NCBI GenBank assembly: GCA_028274465.1
Contig: CM051457.1
Location: 11,993,908 to 12,057,907, forward strand
Direction of reading: 5' to 3'
Source: Plantago ovata
Taxonomy: Eukaryota > Streptophyta > Magnoliopsida > Lamiales > Plantaginaceae
DNA: 64,000 bases
The translations under genes and the position numbers were made by a program. Numbering within the stretch: position 1 is the first letter of the stretch; every line of letters starts with the position of its first letter. Under the pieces are notes generated by a model. The model did no database searches, was not told the DNA's origin, and saw only the letters and a list, made by a program, of their open reading frames with translations. This document shows, one piece after another, positions 1 to 10,324 of this stretch.

Positions 1-2460
1 TGTTTCTAGCGACAAAGTTTGGTATACTGTCAAAGAACCAATTGGTGTGTGGGGTGACAACTTCACATACCAAGGCATTCTAGAGCACTTGAAGGTGACA
101 AAGGACAACTCGGATTACTTGTGGTACACAACCAGGTATTTGCAATCTAACCAAATCGGCCAACTATACTACATAACTCCCTACAACACTGTGTTTGACA
201 TAGAACTAATTGATTCAAATTTACTCCCAAGTTCTTATGCAGTGAACCTTCTTGCACTTCTTTTTTTTACTAGTCGCCTCTATCTTGCTCATCGTCTACA
301 GTCTTGCACATATGCACTATTATTTGAGAAGCTCTCTATGCCAACAGATCTTCCTCTGCATAAAATGGCATCAGTCTTCTTCGTTTCGTTGGGTGTGCAT
401 ACATAATAGTAGTCAAGTCTGTAAATATATGCTCAATCAACTTAGATGCCAGTTTGCTTCTGTATTTGCACTCAGTTTTTGCTTAGCTTGAGGAGAGACG
501 TCATCTTCGTACAATTTTCTTTTGTAATGTTGTCTCCAATCCAATTGCAAGTCATTTTAGGATTATCAAGTGATTACATTTGCTGGAATTGTGCTCACCA
601 TAAACATGTTTATTTGTCTGGAGACATACCCTGGAAATTATATTGGTTTACAATCCATTGTGTGCTCATCGATGATATATCCTGTCTCAGGCCTTCTTAC
701 CTTTGCTCTTCTTTTCCCTTTATTCTTGTGAAGGTCACTGTTAATCTCTCTATATATCAGAGTATGCTTATGTAAATCTCTCTTGCAGAGTTTATGTATC
801 TGGTGAAGACATCTTATTCTGGGAAGAGAATCAAATTAGTCCTGTGCTTACTATCGGCAGCATGCGTGATTTGGTCTATATATTCATCAATGGTCAATTT
901 ACAGGTAATAATTTCTTTTGTTTGTTTGTGTGCCTGTTTGTCTGCATTCAGAAAAATATATATATAATTGGTATGTTCACATAAGTTACATGTCTGCACA
1001 AAGTTTTATGCCATAAATGCTCTGCATAATTAATTGTGTTTGAAACGGAGCACTTAAGAGTAAATAGAAGCAGAGTACTTAATACAAAACACCATTACCA
1101 GCAATCTGCTCTAACAAGCGAAAGAGAGAAGAAAGCATAGATGAATGAGTTCTGTAGGGAAACTCATTGCTTTGTTAATATCTATTTAATGTTTTTAACA
1201 AAGTCTATTATACGTTGCGAATATCATTAACTTTAAACTACAAGTCTGCCAGCTAAACAAATGTTATATTTATTACATCCTTCACTTTTGGCTAGTTGAA
1301 GATCCTTGGAAAACTTTAAGCATGCTTCAGAGTTGCTTCGTGATATCGACGTTCATCTGAAGTTTCTTTCTCCAATTATAATAAAGCAGTCCATATCAAT
1401 AATTTCCCATCTAACTTTCAGCCTGGCACTCAACGATACATTATAAATACTAGTGAATAAAAAACCTAAGCACGAAAGTATGTTGTGCAACAATATGCTG
1501 ATGCGACAAGTGAAATTTCATATGGTGATTTCGCTCAGATTGAAGAATGATTTTAGCACCCAACTTCCAGAATGTTTTCATTTCCTTTAATCAATTTAAT
1601 TAAAGGCACTACCTGATTATCAACGACATGAGAAAGAAAGCAGGAAAAAAAAAAAAAACCTTGTCAACGGTGGTGTAAAGCAATATGACATTGATCGACG
1701 ATTTTAACTTGGTTATCAACTGGCATTATGCTCCTAAGTTGAAGATGAACTGCAAAAGAGAAGCTAGTTTTTCCTATTATTGATCTAAGACAGGCACAGT
1801 TGTTGTCATACAGATTGCTTGCGCTGTGAAGTATATGGATATAGTTACCCAATATAGGGCCAGTTCATGTACCTACGGACCTACCTCAAACCAATTCTAC
1901 CGTAATTGAATCTTCTCCTTCAAAGAACAGTCGCTCTTTCTTTTCTGCTACCACTGAGCTTCATATGGTCCAGCTATGGTCCACAATTCACATCACTAGT
2001 GCTTTTTTTTCTTCCTCCTGTTTTTTTGGTTCTGTCAAGTAAAAATAGTAAATTCTCCTTGGACTCATTTAAATTTTTTGACAGGTAGTGCGAAAGGTAA
2101 ATGGATAAAGGTTGTCCAACCTGTGGACCTTGTGCAAGGACACAACAATATAACATTATTATCACAAACGGTGGGCTTACAGGTACTCTGATTTGGCATC
2201 TCAATTTTCTGGAATAATTTTATGGGTCCCTAATTTTATCATGCCTAATATAATAACTTCCGAGTTCTGAAGCTGCATAACATATGATCCTATATAATAG
2301 GACGCCGTCGTAAAAATGTCTGAGAAATGTCATCTTATATTCAGTTTGCTGGGCCGTAGGACTAGAAGAAAATGCATCCAAAAAAAAAAAAGAATAAATC
2401 TCAAATACATAAATTCTCCCTGAAGTCAGTACCATATTATATCTAGTGGGTAAAACGAAA

Positions 2461-2492
<32 letters not shown>

Positions 2493-4965
2493 TGCTTGTC
2501 GATTTTAACAGAAGACTTTTTGTTGCTTGCCTGCTAAGTTTTGCCTTGCTAGATTATTCATTGAGATTATATCATTTAAAGACTATAATTTAATAGACAC
2601 ACTGATTTTGTTGAATTGTTCATAGAACTATGGTGCCTTTCTGGAGAAGGATGGGGCTGGTTTTCGAGGTCAAATAAAACTTACAGGGGGCAGAAATGGA
2701 GACTTCAATCTCACAGGACTTTCCTGGACCTATCAGGTACTGTACTTATTTTATGTTGAGTTTATGTGAAGGTCAGGGTTTCGACTTTCGACAAAACATG
2801 TTCTGAGTTTTACATATGGATGAGAAGACTACATTGGAGTGACAGTTCTACCAACCGGAATTAAATAACTTGCGTCTATATGAAAGTACTACTGGGTTAT
2901 AGTGTGTCTGCATTACAAATGCCCCTGATTTTGTATGTTTGGGTTGGAGAGGACTTGGAAAAGTTCGAAATTGTTAGCTACCAGGTTTCATTGATGGTTT
3001 GTTATTAAAATTATTTTTCTACAAGTTGTATTGCTACTTTAGCTATGAACAACTGGTTCAATGCGTTGATAGGCCGTATTGTGATATGATAACAGGTAGG
3101 GCTTAAGGGAGAGTTCATGCAAGTTTATGCTGTTGATCAAGATGGAATTGCAGAATGGGCTGAATTACCCCATGACACGGTTCCAACCAGATTTTCCTGG
3201 TACAAGGTAATCACTGTGAAAACATTTCCTTTTTTATTTAATCATCGCACCTGCACCAAATAGCTCAATGCAATTAACGTGTGAAAACATTTCCTTTTGC
3301 ATTGTAGTACATGTTCTTTCATGAACAACTTGAATTTATCTATGCAGCTATAGTCAAAACGGGAGGGTATAGATGCTTGGTCGTTGGTAACAATATATGC
3401 TTGCCATCTTATAAAATTATTATATTGCTTAATATTCAACTGCACCACACACTAAGCAAAACAAGAGGAGGATATTGGTTCATGTTAACGAAGATTATTG
3501 TCTTTCTTTATCCCCTTTTTGTTGAATCTGTTTGTTTTTCATTTTCTCAAGGAAGAAATATATAAATTTATGTTGTTTCTGCATGGTGCTTTTGTTTGTT
3601 AATTTTTGGTCTTTCCTTTTTTTTTTTTTTTCTTTTTCTTTTTCTTTTACCTTTCCTTTTACAAGCACTTCTACATGCATTCTGTTGCTATTCCTGATAT
3701 CTGATACGTCGTGTGTTCCATCTCCTAGACTCATTTTGATGCCCCTGGTGGGGAGGATCCTGTCGTGCTTAATTTAGGAAGCATGGGAAAAGGTCAAGTT
3801 TGGGTAAATGGTCACCACATAGGAAGGTTCTGGCTTTTGAATGCTCCCAAGGATGGATGCCAACCTTGTGACTATCGAGGATCTTATGGTTCAGATAAGT
3901 GTGTTACTGGCTGTGGGGGTCCTACTCAATCATGGTATCGCAAACATAGCATTAATAAGTTCATTTTACTACTTTAAACTTGGACATGTGAATTGTGTAG
4001 TAACTAAGAAGAAAACTAGACACACCACCCCTGGAGTTTAGCATTTTCCATGTAAAGTTTTATAAAATACATCACCGCCCATGATGCCTAAACATACTGA
4101 GCTCCCCGGTTTTTGTAAAACTTGTTTTTTATTCTTTTCCCTTAAAAAGACGTGAGGGGGTGTAATCAGTTAATAGAATTGTTCAAAACCTTGGTTTTTA
4201 GATAACAAACTACCAAGAATATTCTTGAAGTTCAATTGTTTGGTAAAATTTATAGTGCGTTTATAATCGTCTTAGAATCCATCCTGTTATTTAAATGCTC
4301 TTCAGGTAATTCTGAGAGAATACTTCTAATCTCCTATCAACTTGTGATGTGTATACAGGTACCACGTGCCTAGATCATGGTTACAGCCATCTGACAATCT
4401 CCTTGTCATCTTTGAGGAGACGGAAAAGAACCCATTTGAGATTTCTGTTTATTCACGCTCCACCAAGACTGTTTGTGCTGTAGTATCTGAGAATCACTAC
4501 CCTCCTTTAGATGCTTGGGCGATACCAAATACAAGCAATGGAACAATCCTGCTGAAGGATAATGTACCAGAAATGCGCTTGCACTGTGATTCTGGAAACA
4601 TAATCTCATCTATCAAGTTTGCAAGCTATGGAACCGCACATGGTAGCTGCCAAAATTTTTCAAGAAGCAGTTGCCACGCATCCAGTTCAATATCGGTAGT
4701 GACTCAGGTATGCCTTCATTACGTTCGCAGCATTTTACGAGTTAAAACAACCTGTACCATTTTAAATAGTAAAACATCCAGTTGCTCTATTGGAATATCA
4801 AACAGTTGCCTTGAACATGTGCAGGCTTGCATGGGAAAAAACAGATGCTCCATTGGGATATCTAACAGTGTATTTGGAGACCCGTGCCATGGTGTTGCCA
4901 AGACTTTATCTGTGGAAATAACATGCTCATCCCCTTCATCATCTCCATCTGCTTTTGATGAGTGA
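1..4965 (+). CDS. BGAL9: Beta-galactosidase (GH35) with C-terminal lectin domain, 3' part, BGAL9-like
   Basis: This is the C-terminal 421 residues of a secreted plant GH35 beta-galactosidase, which removes terminal beta-galactose from cell-wall glycans. The catalytic domain and start lie left of the window. Exons read: 1-135, 789-904, 2085-2182, 2626-2736, 3096-3206, 3729-3934, 4359-4707, 4825-4965, all with GT-AG introns and a continuous frame. Family signatures are [29 protein letters not shown] and [16 protein letters not shown]. The last about 90 residues are a Cys-rich SUEL-type galactose-binding lectin domain ([29 protein letters not shown]), followed by a short Ser-rich tail. The lectin tail and overall sequence fit the BGAL9 subgroup best, but orthology is inferred. 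A tau GST-like promoter or operon context is absent. The gene ends with TGA at 4963-4965. Confidence 0.93.
905..2084 (+). other. Long intron of the beta-galactosidase gene
   Basis: This is the largest intron in the visible part of the gene (1180 bp), bounded by CAG|GTAATA and GACAG|GTAGTG. It is AT-rich, has a polypyrimidine tract before the acceptor, and shows no open frame with recognisable homology and no clear transposon ends. Confidence 0.6.
2461..2491. repeat. (TAC)n microsatellite in a BGAL intron
   Basis: Ten perfect TAC/ACT triplets lie in the intron between the exons ending at 2182 and starting at 2626. It is a simple sequence repeat with no coding role. Confidence 0.9.
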
Positions 4966-5085
4966 AATTAAATGCTTCATGTTGTCATCAAATTTTATGT
5001 TGTTAATATTATTAAGCAGGTGAGGCTGCTACATACAGTACCTTGAAAATCATGTACATGTAATGTTACACTGTCACTGCCTTAT

Positions 5086-5735
5086 TCAACACTTGCGTTT
5101 AAAAGTATGGATGAGGCTGTGAATCTCTGATCCTGCGAGTTTGAGTCCAATCTGATACGACACGAAGGCATGAAGGCAAGCATACTTGACCTGGTCATCC
5201 GTGAGATTCAAATCATGCCAGGCACTATTCTTAACAACCCTAGAATCCTTGTCCAGCACAATTCCACACAGACGCCTCAACCGACAACGTTTGAGCTCCT
5301 TCCTCCCATACTTGTTCGCAGCCAAACTTCCTAGTTCCAGATACACCAGCTTCCAATCCAATCGCAATAAGGCACGTCCTTCAACTTTTTCCTGACACCA
5401 ACTCCAACGAATGCGCGATCATAGTCACGGAAGAGGTCGTTTAGTGAGATCGGAAATGATATAACGTCGATGTCACGGAATTGGTAGATTAGGCATCGGT
5501 TGCCAACGCAGAGCTGGACAATGGTGGTATCGGTATATGAAGGGTCTGCCGAATTGGGGTGGCTGTATTGGACTCCGAAACCGATTATTGCCCCGGTGAT
5601 GAATTCGGAGATCCATTCGTTGACTTTGTCCGGGCTATGGGTTACGGTTGTATGAACGGCGCTGCCGAAGCAATCAACAATGTAGTCTTTGGAGTTATTA
5701 TCAGAGGTCCCTTGGGGTACTCGGAGGATCGCCAT
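5086..5735 (-). pseudogene. Werner-exonuclease-like (3'-5' exonuclease fold) gene copy 1, frameshifted
   Basis: Read from ATG at 5735 leftwards, this resembles the small intronless plant family of Werner-syndrome-like 3'-5' exonucleases (DEDD superfamily). Supporting blocks in order are VNEWISEFI, IVQLCVGNRCLIYQF, FVGVGVRKKL, LVYLELGSLAANKYGRKELK and LTDDQVKYACLHAFVSYQIG. The frame stops at about 5331, and the C-terminal half continues in another frame to 5086. Compared with the neighbouring copy, about 4 nt are missing near 5340-5355. The first catalytic motif, normally a D-x-E pair after a hydrophobic strand, reads GFGVQY, so both acids are lost. A TATA-like stretch lies at 5791-5806 on this strand. 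It is probably a dead gene. A real short protein from the 134-codon frame is possible but lacks the catalytic residues. Confidence 0.75.
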
Positions 5736-5787
5736 TGAGTTTACGTGGTTTAGGGTTTTACAAATTTGGTTTCGATCGAGTGAGTGA

Positions 5788-5806
5788 TTGGTTTATATAT
5801 ATAGCA
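5788..5806 (-). promoter_or_regulatory. TATA-like element upstream of exonuclease-like copy 1
   Basis: A TATATATA run on the minus strand lies about 55-70 bases upstream of the ATG at 5735, a plausible plant core-promoter position. This is inference from position and composition only. Confidence 0.35.
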
Positions 5807-6114
5807 ATCTGCCTAGCTAGCTAGGTGAGAAGATTTTGCACCAAAGATACATGCATGCAGTACTGTAGTGGTGATTGATCATGATCAGTTTTTAGTACCA
5901 CGATTTCCTTCAAATACGCAAGTAATTGGCTGACGTGATGAACAAATTAGTTAAAACAAGTTATTATGTGCGTTTAATTAAGGAACTTTAAAATTCCTCT
6001 CCCCAAATTCACCAAGATTTTGGTACCACGATTTCCTTCAAATACGTATGCAAGTAATATAATTGGCTAACGGGAACAAAGTTTTTTTTTTTTTAATCGG
6101 GAAAAAACGAGGAT

Positions 6115-6240
6115 CAATAATGATGACATTTACTTTGTGGTGACTCGAACCAGGGACGGCTGAAGCCATGTGTGGTCAGCTCAAACGCACAGGGCCTCCA
6201 AATTTTGGGGGCCCCCAAATTAATAATCTTCGTATATATA
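6115..6240. mobile_element. Remnant resembling a hAT-type element end
   Basis: The stretch CAGGGACGGCTGAAGCC, then a GGGCCTCC / GGGGGCCCCC block, looks like the terminal region of plant hAT-type non-autonomous elements such as the one at 7822-8360. No matching opposite end or target duplication was found, so this is a degraded or partial copy. Confidence 0.4.
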
Positions 6241-6267
6241 GATCTATCTATGCATACATGTAGACAA

Positions 6268-6382
6268 AGAGTGTGTGGCGCAGCGATAGTACCTATCGAT
6301 TAAAGTCCCTTTAGATTAAATGGTCATGAGTTTGACTCCCATGATCCCCTTCCTATTATGCTCTTTTACCTTTTTTTTTTTA
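6268..6382 (+). repeat. tRNA-like (SINE-like) sequence
   Basis: A box-A-like motif (TGGCGCAGCGATAG) and a box-B-like motif (GAGTTTGACTCCC) are spaced about 45 bases apart, as in an internal RNA polymerase III promoter. A T-rich tract follows. It does not fold into a convincing tRNA, so a decayed SINE is the better reading. Confidence 0.4.
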
Positions 6383-6383
6383 C

Positions 6384-6519
6384 TTTTATTTATTTTACTT
6401 GTTTTCCTTGTTTCACATTTAAAATATATTTTATTCTAATATTCTTCTTCCTTTTATTTATTTTACTTGTTTTCCTTGTTTCACATTTAACATATATTTT
6501 ATTCTAATATTCTTCTTCT
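6384..6519. repeat. Tandem duplication, about 66-bp unit, two copies
   Basis: A unit beginning TTTTATTTATTTTACTTG and ending ATTCTTCTTC occurs twice in a row with a single visible substitution (AAAATATA versus AACATATA). The near identity suggests a recent local duplication. Confidence 0.85.
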
Positions 6520-7342
6520 TCTTATTATTATTTTTTTTATTCCTTAATCCACCGTTTTGTTATACGATTGTCTGAGGCCTACCGTACGGGTTCGAACAGG
6601 GCCTCTAAAAGTCAGAGTCGCGGGTTCTATTCTTTTGGGGTATTTTCTTCTTTTGGTAGTAAAAAAACAAGTCAAGTTAATTTATTTGTGGTGTTGCTTT
6701 TCATGCATGTTAAAAGGTAACATGTTCATCAGTTCATAGTTGATGAGTTTGTAGAATTTCATTATATACTTGACAAAACTTGAACGACGAGGGTGTATAT
6801 ATCATAAACTGTTCCATTTTCAATAAGAATCGGAACACATGTAAATAAATTTACACAACTGATTGCAAATTAATTTAATTTTTGCAGTACCCACACCAAC
6901 CCATTTTAGTAACTTAAATGTTTTGTTAACATATTACTTCTGTTCTCTCCGTCTGAACTGAACTGATCCGAATTGAACTTATTTGTAGTACAAACGCAAA
7001 TCTAAACTAAACTAAACTTAATGCATCTGAACTGATTTGAACTGAATTTAAAATAATCAATTTTTAGACGAAATAAAAACTGAGTCTAACCCAAACTAAG
7101 GGTAATAAAACGTAGTACTACATGGTAATTAAACCAAATAAAAAAGAAAGATAAATGGGCTATTTATATGGAGGGCGTTCAAGGGTAAAACACTAAAACC
7201 TGCATAAGACAAGTTTTGACCCAAATATTTTTAGGCGGCATTGATTTGGTTTTGAGCGGGATTATGAATGTCTACCAAACAAGCCCTTAATTAATCAATT
7301 TACCTTTTTTGTTTGTTACCCTATATAAAAGAATCATCAACA
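6520..7342. other. Intergenic spacer between the two exonuclease-like copies
   Basis: This AT-rich sequence holds scattered C/G blocks near 6580-6640 (GGGCCTC, CGCGGGTTC), possibly more of the hAT-like remnant to its left. I see no coding region. A TATATAAAA box at about 7321-7330 precedes the second exonuclease-like copy. Confidence 0.5.
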
Positions 7343-7821
7343 ATGGCGCCCACCACTTGTACCATCACACCCTGTCCAGTGACCTCCGACGGGAATTGCA
7401 AAGCCTACAACGTCGACGAATGGGTCTTAGAAAACGTCACCCGGAAAAACGAGTCCGCTAACAATCGGTTTGGATGCCCAATATAGCTACCCCAGGTCGG
7501 CAGACCCTTCCTACACCTACACAGCCATTATCCAGATCTGCGTTGACAACCGATGCCTAATCTACCAATTCCGTCATATATTCGTTGGAGTTGGTGTCCA
7601 GAAAAAGTTGAAAGAGCTGTTTTCTGAGTATTGGATTGGGGAAAGGGCTGTGAATCTGGAACTTGGAAGTTGAGGCGTCTGTGTGAAGTTGTGCTGGAGA
7701 AAGTGATGGACAAGGATTCTAGTCTAGTTAAGAATTTTGAATTTTGAACCTAACTGATGACCAGGTCATGTATGCGCCTTTGTGTCTCATCAGATTGGAA
7801 TCAAACTCATAGGATCTCGTG
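7343..7821 (+). pseudogene. Werner-exonuclease-like gene copy 2, decayed
   Basis: An ATG at 7343, 13-20 bases after a TATA box, opens a frame reading VDEWVLENVTRKNESA. It must shift frame near 7460 to continue as GLDAQYSYPRSADPSY, IIQICVDNRCLIYQF and FVGVGVQKKLKELF. A stop follows at about 7671, and further homologous pieces (LRRLCEVVLEK, then LTDDQV) appear in broken frames up to 7815. Relative to copy 1 the AANKYGRKELK block is deleted. The first motif keeps Asp (GLDAQY) but the expected Glu is Gln. The gene is divergently oriented to copy 1 and its 3' end is interrupted by a hAT MITE. It is almost certainly a pseudogene. Confidence 0.75.
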
Positions 7822-8360
7822 CAGGGGCGGAGCCAAGATTCGAATTTGGGGGGGGGGGCAAACTTTATGCATGTAAAAAAAATATTCCGGTGGACTTTAA
7901 CAGGGTCGGGTTTCGGATATCCAAATTTTATTAAAACACCAAAAACTAAAAATTTATATAGATAAACTAAGTTACAAAGTTCAAGCATATAAGAGTCATA
8001 TTAAGAATTGTTTGCTTGTTTATTAGTCTAAAAAAGAATACTAAAAGTCAATGAAGAAGTCAATGTATGTATGTTTCTAGTAAAAAACACGTTTATACCA
8101 TATTTAAAATTTTAAATTGTATGAGTTGCTTCTCTATTATATTAGTACTACTAAAATAAGTACTACAGTATCTTCTTCTCTTTTTAAATACAAATGTCTA
8201 TAACTAAAAAAAATAAAAATTAGATGCATATATATAAAAACTATATAAAAATTTTGGGGGGGGGGGGGGGGGCATTTTAAAAAAAATTAAAAATATTACA
8301 TATATACTAAAAAAAAGAAAAATTTTGGGGGACGCCCCAGCCCCCCTGGCTCCGCCCCTG
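7822..8360. mobile_element. hAT-type MITE with 14-bp TIR and 8-bp target duplication
   Basis: The left end CAGGGGCGGAGCCA at 7822 is matched by its inverted copy TGGCTCCGCCCCTG ending at 8360. The flanking 8-mers ATCTCGTG (7814-7821) and ATCTCATG (8361-8368) differ by one base, giving the 8-bp duplication typical of hAT insertions. The interior is AT-rich with G-runs (about 7850 and 8257-8272) and no transposase frame, so the element is non-autonomous. It sits in the tail of exonuclease-like copy 2. Confidence 0.9.
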
Positions 8361-8830
8361 ATCTCATGGTTCGTCTTTAAAAATCACTGATGATGGGTTG
8401 GTTTTTTATTAGCATCAGATGATAGGATTTAGTACTTCATTGCTCTAGCTTTGTGGGATCAATCATCGGATCTTATTAGACATTAGTATGTAGTTTATCT
8501 ATTTTGGTGGTTTATGGCAATTTTTTTAAACTAATACTATGAGTTTACCTATTTCGGTTCATTCTATCAACTTGTCTACTATATATAATAATTAAAATGA
8601 ATTATTATTCATCTAGCTACCTAGGTTGTCCTCCATCCCTTGAAATTTAGCTACATGCATTTCTCAATTCATGTCACTTAATTATTGTGTCACTTAATTT
8701 AGACACGAAATAACACAATTACATTTTGATAACGCAAAATGAACTGTGTAACTCAAATTTTTTGATCGGCAAGATGGTACAAGTCTACCTAATTCCGATT
8801 GGTTCTTTAAGAGGCAAACTGTTATAATTC
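8361..8830. other. Intergenic AT-rich spacer
   Basis: I see no gene, RNA or clear repeat here. The right end runs into the LINE remnant. Confidence 0.5.
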
Positions 8831-8837
8831 TTTCTCC

Positions 8838-9825
8838 TCATTGTCAACTGTGTGTGGATCCTTTGGAAACACAGGAACACATTTTGTTGTTATGTCCTGT
8901 TTTTGGAATTGCTTTAAGATCATGGTGCTCAACTGGCACAACACTGCACACACTAGCACAAATGTTATCAAGTAATCAGTTAAATGAGGAAGCTATGCAA
9001 ATGTTTATTAGTCTTACCTGGATTATCTGGGAACGAGCAAGAAATAGAATTATAATGAGGAACGAACAAATTTCTTAATTTCTTGGGTCTTAATTTGAGA
9101 TTTCAAGATTACTAGTAAAAGAAAACCGTTTGTTTCTCAACCTACTCCAAGGAAAACTGTAATTTGTAAATGGAGATTTTTGGCTGGGTTTGCACACTCA
9201 GGGTGGGGTAATGAATCCCAACATGAATGAATTGGTAAGCAAAACGGTCTCCCAATTAATCTTCCCTTTTGTTCTTCCATGATGTGATGCATTCCAAAGA
9301 AAAATGCCTATTTGTTTCTTCAATTTTGTCAATTATAGAATTAGGCATATTTGCAATGGACATGCAAAAGGAGGGAATTGTATTAGAAACAACTTTAATA
9401 TGACTAAATTATGAGCGGTGAAAACTAGTTTGACGTTAGCTATGCAATTATAATATTTAAAACTTGAACTCCGGGTTAATTCTTTGTATGTGCTCCATCT
9501 TTTATGTAGGCCGAACCAAGTGGCATGGAAGCACAAGTTGGTGCTTCAGGAAGCTTAGGGTTCTGTTACTTATCGTGAATGTAATCGGGTGGCTGAATGT
9601 CTTGCCAAGTAAGGCCGAGACATGGGTTATTTTCCAACTGATCAATCTGCGCGGTCATGTGTCTATGTCTAGTAGTCTACGTATTTTGGAGGTTTAAGTG
9701 GTTGGGTGGTGTTGTACATATGGAGTTGTTGTCGCCTGGATTTGGTGTTGTTAACCGTCCTTGTAATGCTTGGATAACATATTGAGCATTACTCTTCCAA
9801 AATTAATAAATAAATAAATAAATAT
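8838..9825 (+). mobile_element. LINE (non-LTR retrotransposon) 3' remnant
   Basis: Near 8838-8900 the frame reads CQLC, then ETQEHILLLCP, matching the zinc-binding knuckle (C-x2-C...H...C) after the reverse transcriptase of plant L1-type LINEs. The open piece continues to about 9078, then stops accumulate. At about 9567-9610 the frame TYRECNRVAECLAK matches the end of the LINE RNase H domain. The element closes with an (AAAT)n-like tail at 9803-9825. It is degenerate and non-functional. Confidence 0.75.
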
Positions 9826-10324
9826 TAGAATTATCAATTCTAAAAATAAAATTAAAGAAAATATTATCCTATTATGATCAATACTTTAATATTTTTCTAA
9901 ACAATAGGCCCTTTTGTTTTGGTTAAATATATTTGAAGACCCTGACCAGAATCACATTGGGGAAGACGCCGAGTCTCTTTGTCAGTTTTGTCTTCACGTG
10001 ATAACTGCTTTGCTCTGTTCTTCACACATTTCAAAATTAAAATCACCATTTCCCAAATGCCACCTGTGTGAATTTGGCGATGATCCCTTCTTCTTCTTCT
10101 TCTTCTTCTGTGTTATATACTTGTACATTTCAACTGTAAATTCAAAGTCAGTTTCTGTTGTTTTGTCTTTCCATTCTCAACGCAATCATTACCAATCCAA
10201 TCCAATATTCTGATGTTTTTCCCCCTATTATCTGGCGGATCATGTTCTTGATAATTCATCAATTTGAATCATTGCATAATACTAACAATTAATTCGAATT
10301 AGAACCTGTTTGTTGAATACCCAG
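9826..10324. other. Promoter and 5' region of the GALT-like gene
   Basis: About 500 bases between the LINE tail and the GALT-like start. It contains a short (TTC)n tract at about 10087-10110. No coding region is evident. Confidence 0.4.

Noticed and set aside
10090-10114. (TTC)n near the GALT-like gene as a coding repeat
   Set aside because: It lies upstream of the ATG in the leader region and not in a supported reading frame.
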